DNA of 64,000 bases from Montanilutibacter psychrotolerans. GTDB lineage: Bacteria; Pseudomonadota; Gammaproteobacteria; Xanthomonadales; Xanthomonadaceae. Shown here one piece after another: positions 1 to 8,727 of this stretch. Both the position numbers and the translations under genes were made by a program. The stretch's first letter is position 1, and each line of letters opens with the position of its first letter. The notes under the pieces are model-generated. The model had not been told where the DNA came from, did not search any database, and saw nothing but the letters and a program-made list of their open reading frames with translations. Where the stretch lies: contig NZ_RIBS01000011.1 in NCBI RefSeq assembly GCF_003719825.1, forward strand, positions 1-64,000. Direction: 5' to 3'.

Positions 1-1
1 C

Positions 2-29
2 ATCTTACAGCAAGTTTCGATTCCGTCAA
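2..29 (-). promoter_or_regulatory. rrn-type sigma70 promoter, proximal copy of three
   Basis: Read on the minus strand there is a -35 TTGACG at 29-24, a 16-nt spacer and a -10 TAAGAT at 7-2. Hexamers and spacer length are the same as in two further copies at 93-120 and 188-215. The transcript would leave the window at base 1. Tandem strong promoters with near-consensus elements are typical of rRNA operons, so a 16S gene just outside the window is my inference; no rRNA sequence is visible here. Confidence 0.6.
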
Positions 30-92
30 CACCTCAACCGAATCTTTTTCTTGCCGCCCCGGGGTCCGTACTGGCTACCAACCGGGCCGATC

Positions 93-120
93 ATCTTACC
101 GCAATTCCGTGTCCCGTCAA
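93..120 (-). promoter_or_regulatory. rrn-type sigma70 promoter, middle copy of three
   Basis: Minus-strand -35 TTGACG at 120-115, 16-nt spacer, -10 TAAGAT at 98-93. The bases after the -10 read GATCGGCCCGGT and share GGCCCGGT with the distal copy. This is a GC-rich discriminator of the kind linked to stringent control of rRNA promoters in other bacteria. The copy lies 91 bp upstream of the proximal one. Confidence 0.6.
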
Positions 121-187
121 CCACCCGTGAACCACTTCCTTGCTGCACCCAGCTTCGCATCATCACGACTGCTCTACCGGGCCGCGC

Positions 188-215
188 ATCTTACAGCCAC
201 TTCGTCAGTCGTCAA
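188..215 (-). promoter_or_regulatory. rrn-type sigma70 promoter, distal copy of three
   Basis: Minus-strand -35 TTGACG at 215-210, 16-nt spacer, -10 TAAGAT at 193-188, then a GC-rich discriminator GCGCGGCCCGGT. It lies 95 bp upstream of the middle copy. The rest of 216-421 has no gene that I can support; it lies between this divergent promoter and the DUF192 gene. Confidence 0.6.
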
Positions 216-421
216 GCACTAACTTCGTTGCCGCCTTCTGCGCCCCCGCCAGTCCTTCACAAGCTCCCGGCGGGGCGCGCATTGTGCACATGCACAACGG
301 ATTTGCATAGGGGATCGCCAAGTATTTTTCGCGTGGGTTGCGTAGCCACGCTGAACGCGCCTGCTTGACGCTTGTGCGGGCTTGTCCGAAGGTCGCCGGC
401 AGTCGACATGGACCTGATCTG

Positions 422-871
422 ATGACACTACTAAGACGCGCGCTCACCGCGGCCTGCACGCTCGCGCTGGCGGGATGCGCTTCCGGCAATGCGACCTGGG
501 TCGAGCTGGCGGGCACGCGCTATGCGGTTGAAGTCGCCGACAACGACGAAGAACGCGCGCGCGGGTTGATGTACCGGGATGAGATGGCCGCGGGCACCGG
601 CATGCTGTTCGTACACGACAGCGAGGAGCCGCAGGCCTACTGGATGAAGAACACGCGGATTCCGCTGGACATCCTCTACTTCGATGGCGGGCGCCGGCTG
701 GTGGCGCAGCAACGCGATGTGCCGCCGTGCTCGCTGGGCAATGGCTGCCCACCCTACCCGAGCAACGCCCCGGCACTGTTCGTACTGGAGCTCAATGCCG
801 GCGAGGCGGCGAAGCTGGGGCTTGAGCAAGGTGCCGAGCTGACCTTCGGCCCCGGCATCGCCGACAAGTAG
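422..871 (+). CDS. DUF192 family lipoprotein
   Basis: A 149-residue exported protein. The N-terminus has a short basic and hydrophobic signal ending in a lipobox LAGC with Cys19 as the lipidation site, so it is probably an inner- or outer-membrane lipoprotein. The rest is one DUF192 domain with its usual features: an RARGLMYR block, a MLFV strand, YWMKNTRIPLDILY, and a C-terminal half ending in the FVLEL strand. The family has no settled biochemical role. I chose the ATG at 422 because it gives a clean lipoprotein signal; an in-frame ATG at 338 would add 28 residues without signal character. It converges on the rubredoxin gene across a 10-bp hairpin. Confidence 0.85.
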   Translation: MTLLRRALTAACTLALAGCASGNATWVELAGTRYAVEVADNDEERARGLMYRDEMAAGTGMLFVHDSEEPQAYWMKNTRIPLDILYFDGGRRLVAQQRDVPPCSLGNGCPPYPSNAPALFVLELNAGEAAKLGLEQGAELTFGPGIADK

Positions 872-893
872 TGCGATGCCCTGGTAATGCGAT

Positions 894-919
894 CCCCTGA
901 TGCATCGAAGCATCAGGGG
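894..919. terminator. Hairpin between convergent genes
   Basis: A perfect 10-bp inverted repeat (CCCCTGATGC, loop ATCGAA, GCATCAGGGG) lies between the DUF192 stop and the rubredoxin stop. Neither side has a T-run, so it is a weak candidate for a shared terminator or a 3'-end stabilising hairpin. Confidence 0.35.
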
Positions 920-928
920 TGATGGGCT

Positions 929-1120
929 TCAGAGCTCCATCATCTCGAAGTCGTCCTTGGTCACGCCGCAATCCGGGCAGGTCCAGGTATCGGGCACGTC
1001 GTCCCAACGGGTGCCCGCGGCGATCCCTTCTTCCGGCAAGCCCTTGGCTTCGTCATAGATGAAACCGCAGACGACGCACATCCAGGTGCGGTAAGCGGTG
1101 ATCGTGGCGGTCTCGGACAT
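929..1120 (-). CDS. Rubredoxin
   Basis: A 63-residue rubredoxin, a small cytoplasmic electron carrier with one iron held by four cysteines. The ligands are visible as CVVC (Cys15, Cys18) and CPDC (Cys48, Cys51), with the usual aromatic core residues (Trp13, Tyr22, Trp39, Trp46) and the acidic surface between the two knuckles. Length is normal for the family. The ATG at 1120 is the only start that gives a standard rubredoxin; a longer in-frame opening begins at 1207. It is divergent from thiE with 68 bp between start codons, so the two may share a promoter region. The partner reductase or hydroxylase is not in the window. Confidence 0.95.
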   Translation of the reverse strand: MSETATITAYRTWMCVVCGFIYDEAKGLPEEGIAAGTRWDDVPDTWTCPDCGVTKDDFEMMEL

Positions 1121-1188
1121 GAGCGGATAATGCGTGGACTTCGGGACGGGCATTGTCCCACCCGGGCCGCTCCCACGGAAGCATGCAC

Positions 1189-1809
1189 ATGACATCTCAT
1201 TGGCCACAGCGGGGCCTCTACACCATCACACCCGACCAGCAGGACACCGAGCGCCTGCTCGCCGACGTGGCATTGGTGCTGGGGGCCGGCGCCAGCTGGC
1301 TGCAGTACCGAAACAAGACGGCAAGCGCGGCGACGCGCCAGTTCCAGGCGACGGCGCTGCTGCCGCTCTGCCGTCGCCACGGCGTGCCGTTGATCATCAA
1401 TGACGATTGGCGGCTTGCCGCGGCGATCGGCGCCGACGGCGCGCACCTGGGCGAGGACGACGGCCAACTCGGCCCGGCCAGGGCGACATTGGGGGGTTCG
1501 GCGATCCTCGGCGCCTCCTGCTACGACCGCCTCGACCTGGCCCGGCAGGCGGTTGCCGCGGGCGCGAGCTACGTGGCGTTCGGGGCGTTCTTCGCTTCTT
1601 CCACCAAGCCGCTGGCACGGCGCGCCTCACCCGTGCTGCTGGGTGACGCCGCCGGGCTGGGCGTACCGCGGGTGGCGATCGGCGGGATCACGCCGGACAA
1701 TGCCCCCGGCCTGATCGCGGCAGGCGCCGACCTGGTCGCCGTGATCAGCGGCGTGTTCGACGCGCCCGACCCGGCGGAAGCCACGCGTGCCTACGTCGAC
1801 TGCTTCTGA
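1189..1809 (+). CDS. thiE: Thiamine phosphate synthase
   Basis: About 206 residues of a TIM-barrel thiamine phosphate synthase. It joins hydroxymethylpyrimidine diphosphate (HMP-PP) to thiazole phosphate to make thiamine phosphate in the cytoplasm. Family motifs are in order: LYTITPD near the N-terminus, WLQYRNK for pyrimidine diphosphate binding, INDDWRLA, a GASCYD loop, [10 protein letters not shown] and the phosphate-binding [10 protein letters not shown]. The start at 1189 has GGAAG eight bases upstream; ATG 1183 is also possible. thiC, the HMP synthase of the same pathway, lies 34 kb away under a TPP riboswitch. I saw no riboswitch in front of thiE. Confidence 0.93.
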   Translation: MTSHWPQRGLYTITPDQQDTERLLADVALVLGAGASWLQYRNKTASAATRQFQATALLPLCRRHGVPLIINDDWRLAAAIGADGAHLGEDDGQLGPARATLGGSAILGASCYDRLDLARQAVAAGASYVAFGAFFASSTKPLARRASPVLLGDAAGLGVPRVAIGGITPDNAPGLIAAGADLVAVISGVFDAPDPAEATRAYVDCF

Positions 1810-1890
1810 ACCCCCCGGCAGCCGGACTGCCGGCGCCATGACAACAACGCTTCCCGCGCAAGCGGGTGGAAGTACCCGAGAAGGACATTG

Positions 1891-3183
1891 ATGAACACCG
1901 ATCGTTCCCACGCCCTGTTTGCCCGCGCCACGCAACTGCTGCCAGGCGGCGTCAATTCGCCGGTGCGCGCGTTCAAATCGGTCGGCGGCGAGCCGTTCTT
2001 CGCCCAGAGGGCCGAAGGCGCATTCCTGTTCGATGTCGATGGCAATCGCTATATCGACTACGTGGGCTCGTGGGGCCCGATGATCGCCGGGCACGCGCAC
2101 CCGCAGGTGCTCGACGCGGTCGCGCGCACGATGCGTGACGGCCTCAGCTTCGGCGTGCCCAACGCGCTCGAGGTGACGATGGCCGAAGCGATCACCTCGA
2201 TCGTGCCGAGCTGCGAGATGGTGCGCATGGTCAACTCGGGCACCGAGGCAACGTTGTCGGCCATCCGCGTCGCACGCGGCGCCACCGGTCGTTCGCGCAT
2301 CGTCAAGTTCGAGGGTTGCTACCACGGCCACGGCGACAGCTTCCTGGTCAAGGCCGGGAGCGGCGTGATGACCCTGGGCCTGCCCAACTCGCCGGGTGTG
2401 CCCGCGGCCCTGGCCGACCTGACCCTGACCCTCCCCTACAACGATTTCGACGCCGCGACCCGGTTGTTCGACGAGGTCGGCAGCGAGATCGCCGGGCTGA
2501 TCATCGAACCGATCGTCGGCAACGCCAACTGCATCCTGCCGCGCGACGGCTACCTGCAGCACCTGCGCGACCTGTGCACGAAGCATGGCGTGCTGTTGAT
2601 CTTCGACGAGGTGATGACCGGCTTCCGCGTGGCCCTCGGCGGCGCGCAGCAGCGTTACGGCATCACGCCCGACCTCAGCACCTTCGGCAAGATCATCGGC
2701 GGCGGCATGCCGGTGGGCGCCTATGGCGGCCGCCGTGACCTGATGAGCCAGGTCGCCCCGAGCGGCCCGATCTACCAGGCCGGCACCCTCAGCGGCAACC
2801 CGGTGGCGATGGCGGCCGGTCTGGCCACGCTGGACCTGATCCAGGCTCCGGGCTTCCACGACGCCCTGGAACGCGCCACGCACGCGCTGTGCGACGGGCT
2901 GGAGACGGCCGCGCGCGACGCCGGCGTGGCATTTCACACCACGCGTGCACCGGGCATGTTCGGCTTGTACTTCCGCGAGGGGCCCGTGCAATCGTTCGCC
3001 GATGCAATGGGCTCGGACAGCGCAAAGTTCGGCCGCTTCTTCCATGCGATGCTGGAACGCGGCGTTTACCTGGCACCTTCGGCATTCGAGGCAGGCTTCA
3101 TGTCCAGTGCACATGGCGAAACCGAAATCGCGCAGACCGTTGCGGCCGCGCGCGAGGCGTTTGCGATCGTGGCGGCCGGCTGA
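1891..3183 (+). CDS. hemL: Glutamate-1-semialdehyde 2,1-aminomutase
   Basis: A 430-residue PLP enzyme that converts glutamate-1-semialdehyde to 5-aminolevulinate in the C5 route to heme. It opens with the typical [11 protein letters not shown] block. It has the substrate-gating region around MVNSGTEAT, the cofactor Asp in [12 protein letters not shown] and the PLP lysine in [14 protein letters not shown]. Full length for the family. AAGGA precedes the ATG at 1891 by five bases; the TTG one codon earlier is not needed. The stop codon overlaps the start of a HAD phosphatase by one base, so the two are translationally coupled. Confidence 0.96.
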   Translation: MNTDRSHALFARATQLLPGGVNSPVRAFKSVGGEPFFAQRAEGAFLFDVDGNRYIDYVGSWGPMIAGHAHPQVLDAVARTMRDGLSFGVPNALEVTMAEAITSIVPSCEMVRMVNSGTEATLSAIRVARGATGRSRIVKFEGCYHGHGDSFLVKAGSGVMTLGLPNSPGVPAALADLTLTLPYNDFDAATRLFDEVGSEIAGLIIEPIVGNANCILPRDGYLQHLRDLCTKHGVLLIFDEVMTGFRVALGGAQQRYGITPDLSTFGKIIGGGMPVGAYGGRRDLMSQVAPSGPIYQAGTLSGNPVAMAAGLATLDLIQAPGFHDALERATHALCDGLETAARDAGVAFHTTRAPGMFGLYFREGPVQSFADAMGSDSAKFGRFFHAMLERGVYLAPSAFEAGFMSSAHGETEIAQTVAAAREAFAIVAAG

Positions 3184-3797
3184 TGCGCGCGCGCCCGAAG
3201 CTGGTGCTGTTCGACTTCGACGGCGTGCTCGTGCGGTATTCGCACGAGCGCCGCGTCGAGCACCTGGCCGACGCGACGGGATGCTCGCCGTTGCGCGTCG
3301 TGGAGGCGCTGTTCGATTCCGGGCTGGAAACCGAGTACGACTGCGGCCAGGTGGACACCGCGCAGTACCTGGCGCGCCTGGGCCGGGACCTGGAGTCTCC
3401 GGTGGACGAGGCCACCTGGATCGCTTCGCGCGTCGCCGGGTACCACGTCGAGGCGGGTGTCGCCGATCGGGTGCTGGTGGCATCGCGACGCGCCCGGGTT
3501 GGCGTCCTCACCAACAATGGCGCCCTGCTGCCCGAGGCCGCGCGCCGCGTGTTGCCGGCGTTGTTCCCGATGCTGGAAGGCGCGGTGCTGTGCTCCGGAG
3601 CGCTCGGCGTGCGCAAGCCCGAGCCGGAGATCTTCCGCCGCGCGCTCGCGCATTTCGGTGCGATCGCGCAGGAAACGCTGTTCGTCGACGATTCGCCGCG
3701 CAACGTCGAAGGGGCGCGCAGTGCCGGCCTGCATGCCGAGCACACTCCCGACGCCGCGACGCTGGCGTCGGTGCTGCAGCTCTACGACCTGGCCTGA
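3183..3797 (+). CDS. HAD-superfamily hydrolase
   Basis: A 204-residue cytoplasmic HAD phosphatase. All four motifs are present: DFDGVLV with the nucleophile Asp near the N-terminus, motif II Thr in GVLTNN, motif III Lys in VRKPEPEIF, and motif IV FVDDSPRN. A helical cap lies between motifs I and II, as in subfamily I enzymes that act on small sugar or nucleotide phosphates; the substrate cannot be read from sequence. The ATG shares its A with the hemL stop codon. Coupling to hemL may be only genomic economy, since no heme role for such proteins is established. Confidence 0.85.
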   Translation: MRARPKLVLFDFDGVLVRYSHERRVEHLADATGCSPLRVVEALFDSGLETEYDCGQVDTAQYLARLGRDLESPVDEATWIASRVAGYHVEAGVADRVLVASRRARVGVLTNNGALLPEAARRVLPALFPMLEGAVLCSGALGVRKPEPEIFRRALAHFGAIAQETLFVDDSPRNVEGARSAGLHAEHTPDAATLASVLQLYDLA

Positions 3798-3800
3798 ACG

Positions 3801-3826
3801 CCCGCCGCCGGGATTTACGCGGCGGG
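3801..3826. terminator. Hairpin between convergent genes
   Basis: An 8-bp inverted repeat (CCCGCCGC, 10-nt loop, GCGGCGGG) spans the 17-bp gap between the HAD gene and argD and enters the argD stop region. There is no T-run, so termination is only possible. Confidence 0.3.
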
Positions 3827-5047
3827 CCCCAGGGCTTGCACGAGCGCCGTGCGCAGACGCGCCAGGCCCTCGGCGATGTCCGCATCGCCGATGTTGAGCG
3901 CCGGGACGAACCGCAGCACGTCCGGTCCGGCCTGCAACAGCAGCAGGCCCTGTTCGATGCAGCGGTCGAGGATGTCGCTCGCGCGACCGGCATGCGCCTC
4001 GCGCAGCTGCGCCCCCAGCATCAGGCCGCGACCGCGGATCTCCGAAAACAATCCGAACTCGGCGTCGATGGCCGCCAGACCATCGCGCAGCGCGCGCGAC
4101 TGACGATCGACATTGGCCAGCAGCGCCGGCGACGACAGTTCCTGCAAGGCCACCGTGGCAACCGCGGCCGCCAGTGGATTGCCGCCGAACGTGGTGCCGT
4201 GCGCGCCGAACTGCATCGCGTCGGCCGCGCGGTCGCCCACCAGCATCGCGCCGATCGGAAACCCGCTGCCCAGTGCCTTGGCCAGCGTCACCACGTCCGG
4301 AGTCACCCCGTAACCCTGCCAGGCAAACAGCGCGCCGGTGCGGCCCATGCCGCACTGGATCTCATCGAGCACCAGCAATGCGTCGTGGCGATCGCAAAGC
4401 GCACGAAGGCCTGCCAGGAATTCCGGCGTTGCCGGGGTCACACCGCCCTCGCCCTGCACTGGCTCGATCAACACCGCGCAGACGTCGCCATCGGCCATCG
4501 CCGCTTCGGCCGCGGCCAGGTCGTTGAAGTCGCTGTAGCGGAAGCCCGGCGGCAGTGGTTCGAAACCTTCGTGGTACTTCGGTTGCGCCGTCGCGGTGAC
4601 CGCGGCGAGCGTGCGGCCGTGGAAGCTGCCGCGGAAGCTCAGGATCACGCGCCTGTCCGGATCGCGTCCCTTGGCCGTCGCCCACTTGCGTGCGAGCTTG
4701 ATCGCCGCCTCGTTGGCCTCGGCACCGGAATTGCAGAAGAACACGCGCTCGGCGAACCCCGACGCCGTCACCAACGCCTGCGCCAGCTTCAACGTCGGCT
4801 CGCTGACGAACACGTTGCTGGTGTGCCACAGCTTGCCGGCCTGCTCGGTAAGCGCCGCGACCAGCGCCGGGTGCGCATGGCCCAGGGCATTGACGGCGAT
4901 GCCCGCACCGAAATCGACGTACTCGCGGCCGTCCCGATCCCAGATCCGCGATCCACGCCCGTGATCGAGCACGATGCGGCGCGGCCGGTACACCGGCAGG
5001 TAGTAGCGCTCGGAGAGGGCGAACAGCGAGTCGGTGGTGTCGGTCAT
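3815..5047 (-). CDS. argD: Acetylornithine aminotransferase family (ArgD/AstC type)
   Basis: A 410-residue class III PLP aminotransferase. Visible are the VDFGAGIAVNALGHAHP entry block, the FCNSGAEANEAAIKLAR cofactor loop, FHGRTLA, the cofactor Asp in LLVLDEIQCGMGRTG, the PLP lysine in TLAKALGSGFPIGA and the C-terminal RGRGLMLG. This pattern fits acetylornithine/succinyldiaminopimelate transaminase, acting in arginine and possibly lysine synthesis or in arginine breakdown. Biosynthetic ArgD and catabolic AstC cannot be told apart without context, and no other arg or ast gene is nearby. Start is the ATG at 5047; an in-frame extension upstream looks non-native. Confidence 0.85.
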   Translation of the reverse strand: MTDTTDSLFALSERYYLPVYRPRRIVLDHGRGSRIWDRDGREYVDFGAGIAVNALGHAHPALVAALTEQAGKLWHTSNVFVSEPTLKLAQALVTASGFAERVFFCNSGAEANEAAIKLARKWATAKGRDPDRRVILSFRGSFHGRTLAAVTATAQPKYHEGFEPLPPGFRYSDFNDLAAAEAAMADGDVCAVLIEPVQGEGGVTPATPEFLAGLRALCDRHDALLVLDEIQCGMGRTGALFAWQGYGVTPDVVTLAKALGSGFPIGAMLVGDRAADAMQFGAHGTTFGGNPLAAAVATVALQELSSPALLANVDRQSRALRDGLAAIDAEFGLFSEIRGRGLMLGAQLREAHAGRASDILDRCIEQGLLLLQAGPDVLRFVPALNIGDADIAEGLARLRTALVQALGPAA

Positions 5048-5172
5048 GGCGATGGCGTGCGGCGGAAAACCCGCATTCTCGCCGATCGCCAGCCCCGCCG
5101 GGCCGTACGGAACGGGTCGCGCCCGATTCGCGGCATCGAAGCGCGGGCCGCCGGGGCGGAGGACCGGGGCGC

Positions 5173-6273
5173 TCAGTCGAAACAGTGCGGCACGAAGCGG
5201 CTGGTGTTGCGGGTGATGCGGTCGTCGTCCTCGCGCACGCCCAGCCCCACCGCCTTGTCGCCCACCACCCACACCCCAAGCAACGCATGGCCGTGTTCGC
5301 TCGCGTACAGCGGTGCGCAGGCCTGGTAGACCACACCGTCCTCGGCGAAAGCGGGCGCCCGCTCGTGCACGGTGATGCCTTCCCCTTCGCGACCGAAACG
5401 GGGCTTGGCCACGACCTCGCCCGCGATGTCGCGCGGGTCGTGCGAGGCCGCCAGCAGGTTGGGGTGCCCGGGGAACATCCGCCACAGCAGGGGCAGCAGC
5501 GACTTGTTCGACAGCACCTGCTTCCACGTCGGCTCGATCCATTGGCACGCGGTGGCCTCCAGATGGGCGGCGAACGGCTCAGCGAGCATCCACTCCCAGG
5601 GATAGAGCTTGAACATCCGCGTGATCGGCCGGTCGGAGAGGTCGACGAACTCGCGCCCGTTGAAGCCGATGTCGGAGATGTCCAGCCCCACCGGCTGCAG
5701 GCCTGCCTGGGCACACGATTCACGCAGGTAGTCGAGCGTGCCGCGGTCTTCATCGGACTCCAGACAGCCGGCGAAGTGCACGCGACTGCCGGCCGGCACG
5801 ATCTCCTGCCAGCGCGCAACCAGCGCCTCGTGGATCAGGTTGAACTGATCGGCGCCGGCCGCGGTGTCCTCCAGCCAGTACCACTGCGCCACGGCCGCCT
5901 CGAACAGCGAGGTCGGCGTGTCGGCGTTGTATTCGAGAAGTCTCGGCTCGCCCTCGCCGGCCCATGCCAGGTCGAAGCGGCCGTACAACGCCGGCTCCCG
6001 CTGGCGCCACGAGCGCTCGACCAGCGCCGCCGCGCGGGCGTCGATGCCCAGCGGCTCGTAGTCGCCCCGCCGCACCACCTCGGCCACGGCCTCCAGGCAC
6101 ATGGCGTGGAGCGTATTGCCGGCCGCTTCGATCCGGTCGATGCCGGCCTCGGAGAAGCGGTACAGCGCGTCTTCGGCCCAGTACCGCTCACCGCCGGGGG
6201 AATGGAAGTCGAACCCGAGCGCCTCGACCTTGCCGCGCCAGTCGGCGCGCGGTGTGCACGTTTCCCGCCGCAT
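5173..6273 (-). CDS. Glutathionylspermidine synthase-like ATP-grasp enzyme (YgiC/YjfC family)
   Basis: A 366-residue stand-alone C-terminal synthetase domain of the glutathionylspermidine synthase type, lacking the amidase half of E. coli Gsp. Typical YgiC/YjfC signatures are visible: LLEYNADTPTSLFEA, the ATP-grasp regions around SNKSLLPLLW and VVAKPRFGREGEGI, and the C-terminal RFVPHCF. It should form an amide bond between a carboxylate and an amine, but the substrates of this branch are not established. Third gene of an operon after a DUF350 membrane protein and a DUF1190-like protein; its ATG overlaps the preceding stop by one base. Confidence 0.88.
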   Translation of the reverse strand: MRRETCTPRADWRGKVEALGFDFHSPGGERYWAEDALYRFSEAGIDRIEAAGNTLHAMCLEAVAEVVRRGDYEPLGIDARAAALVERSWRQREPALYGRFDLAWAGEGEPRLLEYNADTPTSLFEAAVAQWYWLEDTAAGADQFNLIHEALVARWQEIVPAGSRVHFAGCLESDEDRGTLDYLRESCAQAGLQPVGLDISDIGFNGREFVDLSDRPITRMFKLYPWEWMLAEPFAAHLEATACQWIEPTWKQVLSNKSLLPLLWRMFPGHPNLLAASHDPRDIAGEVVAKPRFGREGEGITVHERAPAFAEDGVVYQACAPLYASEHGHALLGVWVVGDKAVGLGVREDDDRITRNTSRFVPHCFD

Positions 6274-6722
6274 TACGAGACAGCGCTGCGAATCCGGGCG
6301 CTTCCGCCGAAGCCACCGCGATAACCGGACTCGCGCGACACCGGCGAGTGATAGTCCAGCATGGACCGGCCCGCGCCGTAGTAGCCGCCGCTGCGGTAGT
6401 TGGTTCCGCGTGTGTCCTGGCTGCACTCGCCCCATTCGCGCGTGCCCGACAGGCCATTGCCGGTGTCGGCCGGGTACCACGGTCCGACCCAGCCCCCATC
6501 GGCGTGCTCGCAGCGCGAGCCATAGTCGCACTGGCAGCTGTATTGATCGGCGCCATAGCGATCGCGCTTCATTTCCTCGCCGGTGGCGTCGCGGAAGATG
6601 GGGAACGCAACCACCGCCGCCAAGCCCGCGATCACCAGCGGCGCCGAGATCGAGCGTTTGCGGTGGGTCTGCACAGGCGCGGCGCGCGAAGTGGACTTGC
6701 CCTTGTTTCGGTTGCGGGCCAC
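6273..6722 (-). CDS. DUF1190-like (YgiB/YjfM-related) small protein
   Basis: A 149-residue protein starting at GTG directly after the stop of the DUF350 gene. It has a basic N-terminus of about 25 residues, one hydrophobic segment around residues 27-42 (LVIAGLAAVVAFPIF), then a low-complexity Gly/Tyr/Ser/Asp-rich region with a few cysteines and a C-terminus holding RGGFGGSARIRSAV. The Gly-rich tail with GGFG and the position between DUF350 and a YgiC-like enzyme match the YgiB/YjfM arrangement. Direct similarity is modest, so the family name comes partly from context. It is probably anchored in the inner membrane with its tail in the periplasm. It could be the target of the neighbouring ligase. 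Confidence 0.7.
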   Translation of the reverse strand: MARNRNKGKSTSRAAPVQTHRKRSISAPLVIAGLAAVVAFPIFRDATGEEMKRDRYGADQYSCQCDYGSRCEHADGGWVGPWYPADTGNGLSGTREWGECSQDTRGTNYRSGGYYGAGRSMLDYHSPVSRESGYRGGFGGSARIRSAVS

Positions 6723-7124
6723 TCAGACCACCATCGCGGCGGCGTTGAGCACGCCGACACCCAGGTGGATCGCCGAGCAAAGCACCGCTGCGGCGACCTC
6801 GTCGCGCTCGATGCGGGCACGCAGGTCGCGCAGCAACAGCCGTGTGCCCATGTGGGCCAGCAGCTGCAACAGCAGCGCAACCAGTCCCCAACTGGCCAGG
6901 TCGCCCAGGCTGACGCTGTGCGCCAGCGCGCTGGCCAGTGGCATCACCACGCCCAGCAACGCCGACGACAGGCAGAGGCTGGCGCTGAGGTTGCCTGCGC
7001 GAACCAGGGCGATCTCGCGTTGCGGCGTCAGCCACAGGTAGGCCACCACGAACAATCCGGCAAGCGCGGCAGCAACGCCGAACCAGGCGAGAAACTGCGG
7101 CAGGGTCTGCAGGTAGTTGGACAT
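6723..7124 (-). CDS. DUF350 membrane protein (YjfL family)
   Basis: A 133-residue inner membrane protein with four hydrophobic helices (about residues 12-32, 45-66, 72-92 and 110-131), as expected for DUF350. It is the first gene of the three-gene set with a DUF1190-like protein and a glutathionylspermidine-synthase-like ligase, an association also seen in E. coli yjfL-yjfM-yjfC. Proteins of this set are poorly characterised; links to envelope stress have been proposed from gene neighbourhoods. The next gene starts without any gap, which argues for co-translation. Confidence 0.85.
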   Translation of the reverse strand: MSNYLQTLPQFLAWFGVAAALAGLFVVAYLWLTPQREIALVRAGNLSASLCLSSALLGVVMPLASALAHSVSLGDLASWGLVALLLQLLAHMGTRLLLRDLRARIERDEVAAAVLCSAIHLGVGVLNAAAMVV

Positions 7125-7241
7125 CGATGGATCCGGTTTGGCGCGCGGGGGCGCACGGTAGCCGGACCTCGCGGCGAGCGCAATCTGCCGGCCATGCGCG
7201 GCGACCCTCCCGCCCGCACGGTGCGACGGGAGCGTGGCCGC

Positions 7242-7661
7242 CTACCAGTCGCCGGTGTTCGCCATCGATGCCCAGGGCTCTTGCGGCGGCAGACGCCCGC
7301 CATTCTGCAGCAGTTCGATCGAGATCCGGTCCGGTGACCGCACAAACGCCATGTGGCCATCGCGCGGTGGGCGATTGATGGTTACTCCCATCGCCTGCAG
7401 GTGCGTACAGGTGGCGTAGATGTCGTCGACTTCGAACGCCAGGTGGCCGAAGTTGCGGGCGCCGCCGTAGTCCTCGACGTCGTAGTTGAACGTGAGTTCG
7501 ATCTCCGACGCGGGGTTGGCCGGAGCGCCCAGATAGACCAGGGTGAATCGCCCTTCCGGGACGTCTTTCCGGCGCGTCTCGACCAGGCCGAGGCCGTCGC
7601 AAAAGAAACGCAGCGACGCGTCGAGGTCGGCAACGCGGACCATCGCATGCAGGTACTTCAT
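7242..7661 (-). CDS. Glyoxalase I / VOC family protein
   Basis: A 139-residue vicinal-oxygen-chelate protein that closely resembles lactoylglutathione lyase (GloA), which isomerises the methylglyoxal-glutathione adduct to S-lactoylglutathione. The four metal ligands of GloA all seem present: His5 in KYLHAMVRV, Glu in EIELTFNYD, His in NFGHLAFEV and Glu in ISIELLQ. The ATG at 7661 overlaps the stop of the upstream SDR gene by four bases, so the two are coupled. The substrate could differ from methylglyoxal, because the partner is a lipid-type SDR. Confidence 0.88.
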   Translation of the reverse strand: MKYLHAMVRVADLDASLRFFCDGLGLVETRRKDVPEGRFTLVYLGAPANPASEIELTFNYDVEDYGGARNFGHLAFEVDDIYATCTHLQAMGVTINRPPRDGHMAFVRSPDRISIELLQNGGRLPPQEPWASMANTGDW

Positions 7662-8503
7662 CGCAGGTGCTTGGGCAGCTGCGAGTCGCTGAGGAACAGG
7701 TCCGGCAGCAGGCGCTGGCCGGGCTGGACCGCGTACTGGTCGAAATCGGTGACGCCTGCGGCAAACAGCACGTCGTCGTCGATCAGGAAGTGTCCGTGGA
7801 AGCCATCGGCCTGCCGCAACAGCACCAGATGCGCGGCGTCGGCGACGATCTCGGGCTTGCGGCACTGTGCCGCCTGGACGCCGGGAATCATGTTGATCGC
7901 GTCGGTGGCGATCACCGTGCGCGGCCACAATGCGTTGACCGCGATGCCCTGCGGTCCGAATTCGGCGGCCAGGCCCAGCGTCACGAAGCTCATGCCCATC
8001 TTCGCCAGGGTGTAGGCGGTGTGCGGTGCCCACCATTTCGGATCGAGATTCAGCGGCGGCGCCAACGACAGGATGTGCGGATTGGGTGCCTGTTGCAGGT
8101 ACGGCAGGCAGGCCTGCGCGCACAGGAAACTGCCGCGCGAGTTGACCTGCTGCATGAGGTCGTAGCGCTTCATCGGCGTGTCGAGCGTGCCTCGCAGCCA
8201 GATCGCGCTGGCGTTGTTGATCAGGATGTCGATGCCGCCGAACGTGTCGACCGTGGCCGCGACTGCGGCGCGCACCTCGTCTTCCTCGCGGATGTCGCAT
8301 TGCAGCGGCAGCGCCTTCCCGCCCGCGGCCTCGACCTCGGCAGCGACGCTGTGGATCGTGCCGGGCAGCTTCGGGTTGGGCACCGCGGACTTCGAGGCGA
8401 TCGCAATGTTGGCGCCATCACGCGCGGCGCGCAGGGCGATCGCGCGGCCGATGCCACGTGAGGCGCCGGTGATGAACAAGGTCTTGCCGGACAGGGTATT
8501 CAT
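7658..8503 (-). CDS. Short-chain dehydrogenase/reductase, HSDL2-like
   Basis: A 281-residue NAD(P)-dependent SDR. The Rossmann glycine motif is [10 protein letters not shown] near residue 11, followed by NNAS and the catalytic pair in YTLAK. The serine region reads LSLAPPLNL with [16 protein letters not shown], a pattern characteristic of HSDL2-type hydroxysteroid-dehydrogenase-like proteins, here without the C-terminal sterol carrier domain. The substrate is unknown, perhaps a fatty acyl or ketone compound. I chose ATG 8503 because the Rossmann fold starts at once; an in-frame opening to 8599 adds low-complexity sequence. First gene of a pair with the glyoxalase. Confidence 0.87.
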   Translation of the reverse strand: MNTLSGKTLFITGASRGIGRAIALRAARDGANIAIASKSAVPNPKLPGTIHSVAAEVEAAGGKALPLQCDIREEDEVRAAVAATVDTFGGIDILINNASAIWLRGTLDTPMKRYDLMQQVNSRGSFLCAQACLPYLQQAPNPHILSLAPPLNLDPKWWAPHTAYTLAKMGMSFVTLGLAAEFGPQGIAVNALWPRTVIATDAINMIPGVQAAQCRKPEIVADAAHLVLLRQADGFHGHFLIDDDVLFAAGVTDFDQYAVQPGQRLLPDLFLSDSQLPKHLR

Positions 8504-8727
8504 GATGTCACCGTCTGTTGGGTCAGACGCCGGCGGGCCGGCGGGGGTGGCCGCTGCGCGGCCTCGGCGGATCAGGTTGGCGCCATGGCGAAGCCGCAAT
8601 CCATGACGTCGAAGGTACGGCCAGCATGCTCGATTGCAATGGCGATGGCAGCCCCGGTCGATCCATCGTCTTCGTCGATGGCGCCGTCGGTGGCTTCACC
8701 GCCCACGTTCCTGCAGGTCCCGCGCCA

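Noticed and set aside
181-200. tRNA-like fragment (GCCCGGTAGAGC on the minus strand)
   Set aside because: It resembles a tRNA D-arm by chance; no acceptor stem, anticodon arm or T-arm follows. It fits better as the promoter discriminator.
338-421. Longer start for the DUF192 gene
   Set aside because: The extra residues hide the lipoprotein signal that begins at 422.
5173-7764. A single 863-codon frame covering the ligase and sequence upstream
   Set aside because: Only the last 366 codons have family character; the rest is an out-of-frame reading of the DUF1190-like, DUF350 and glyoxalase genes.
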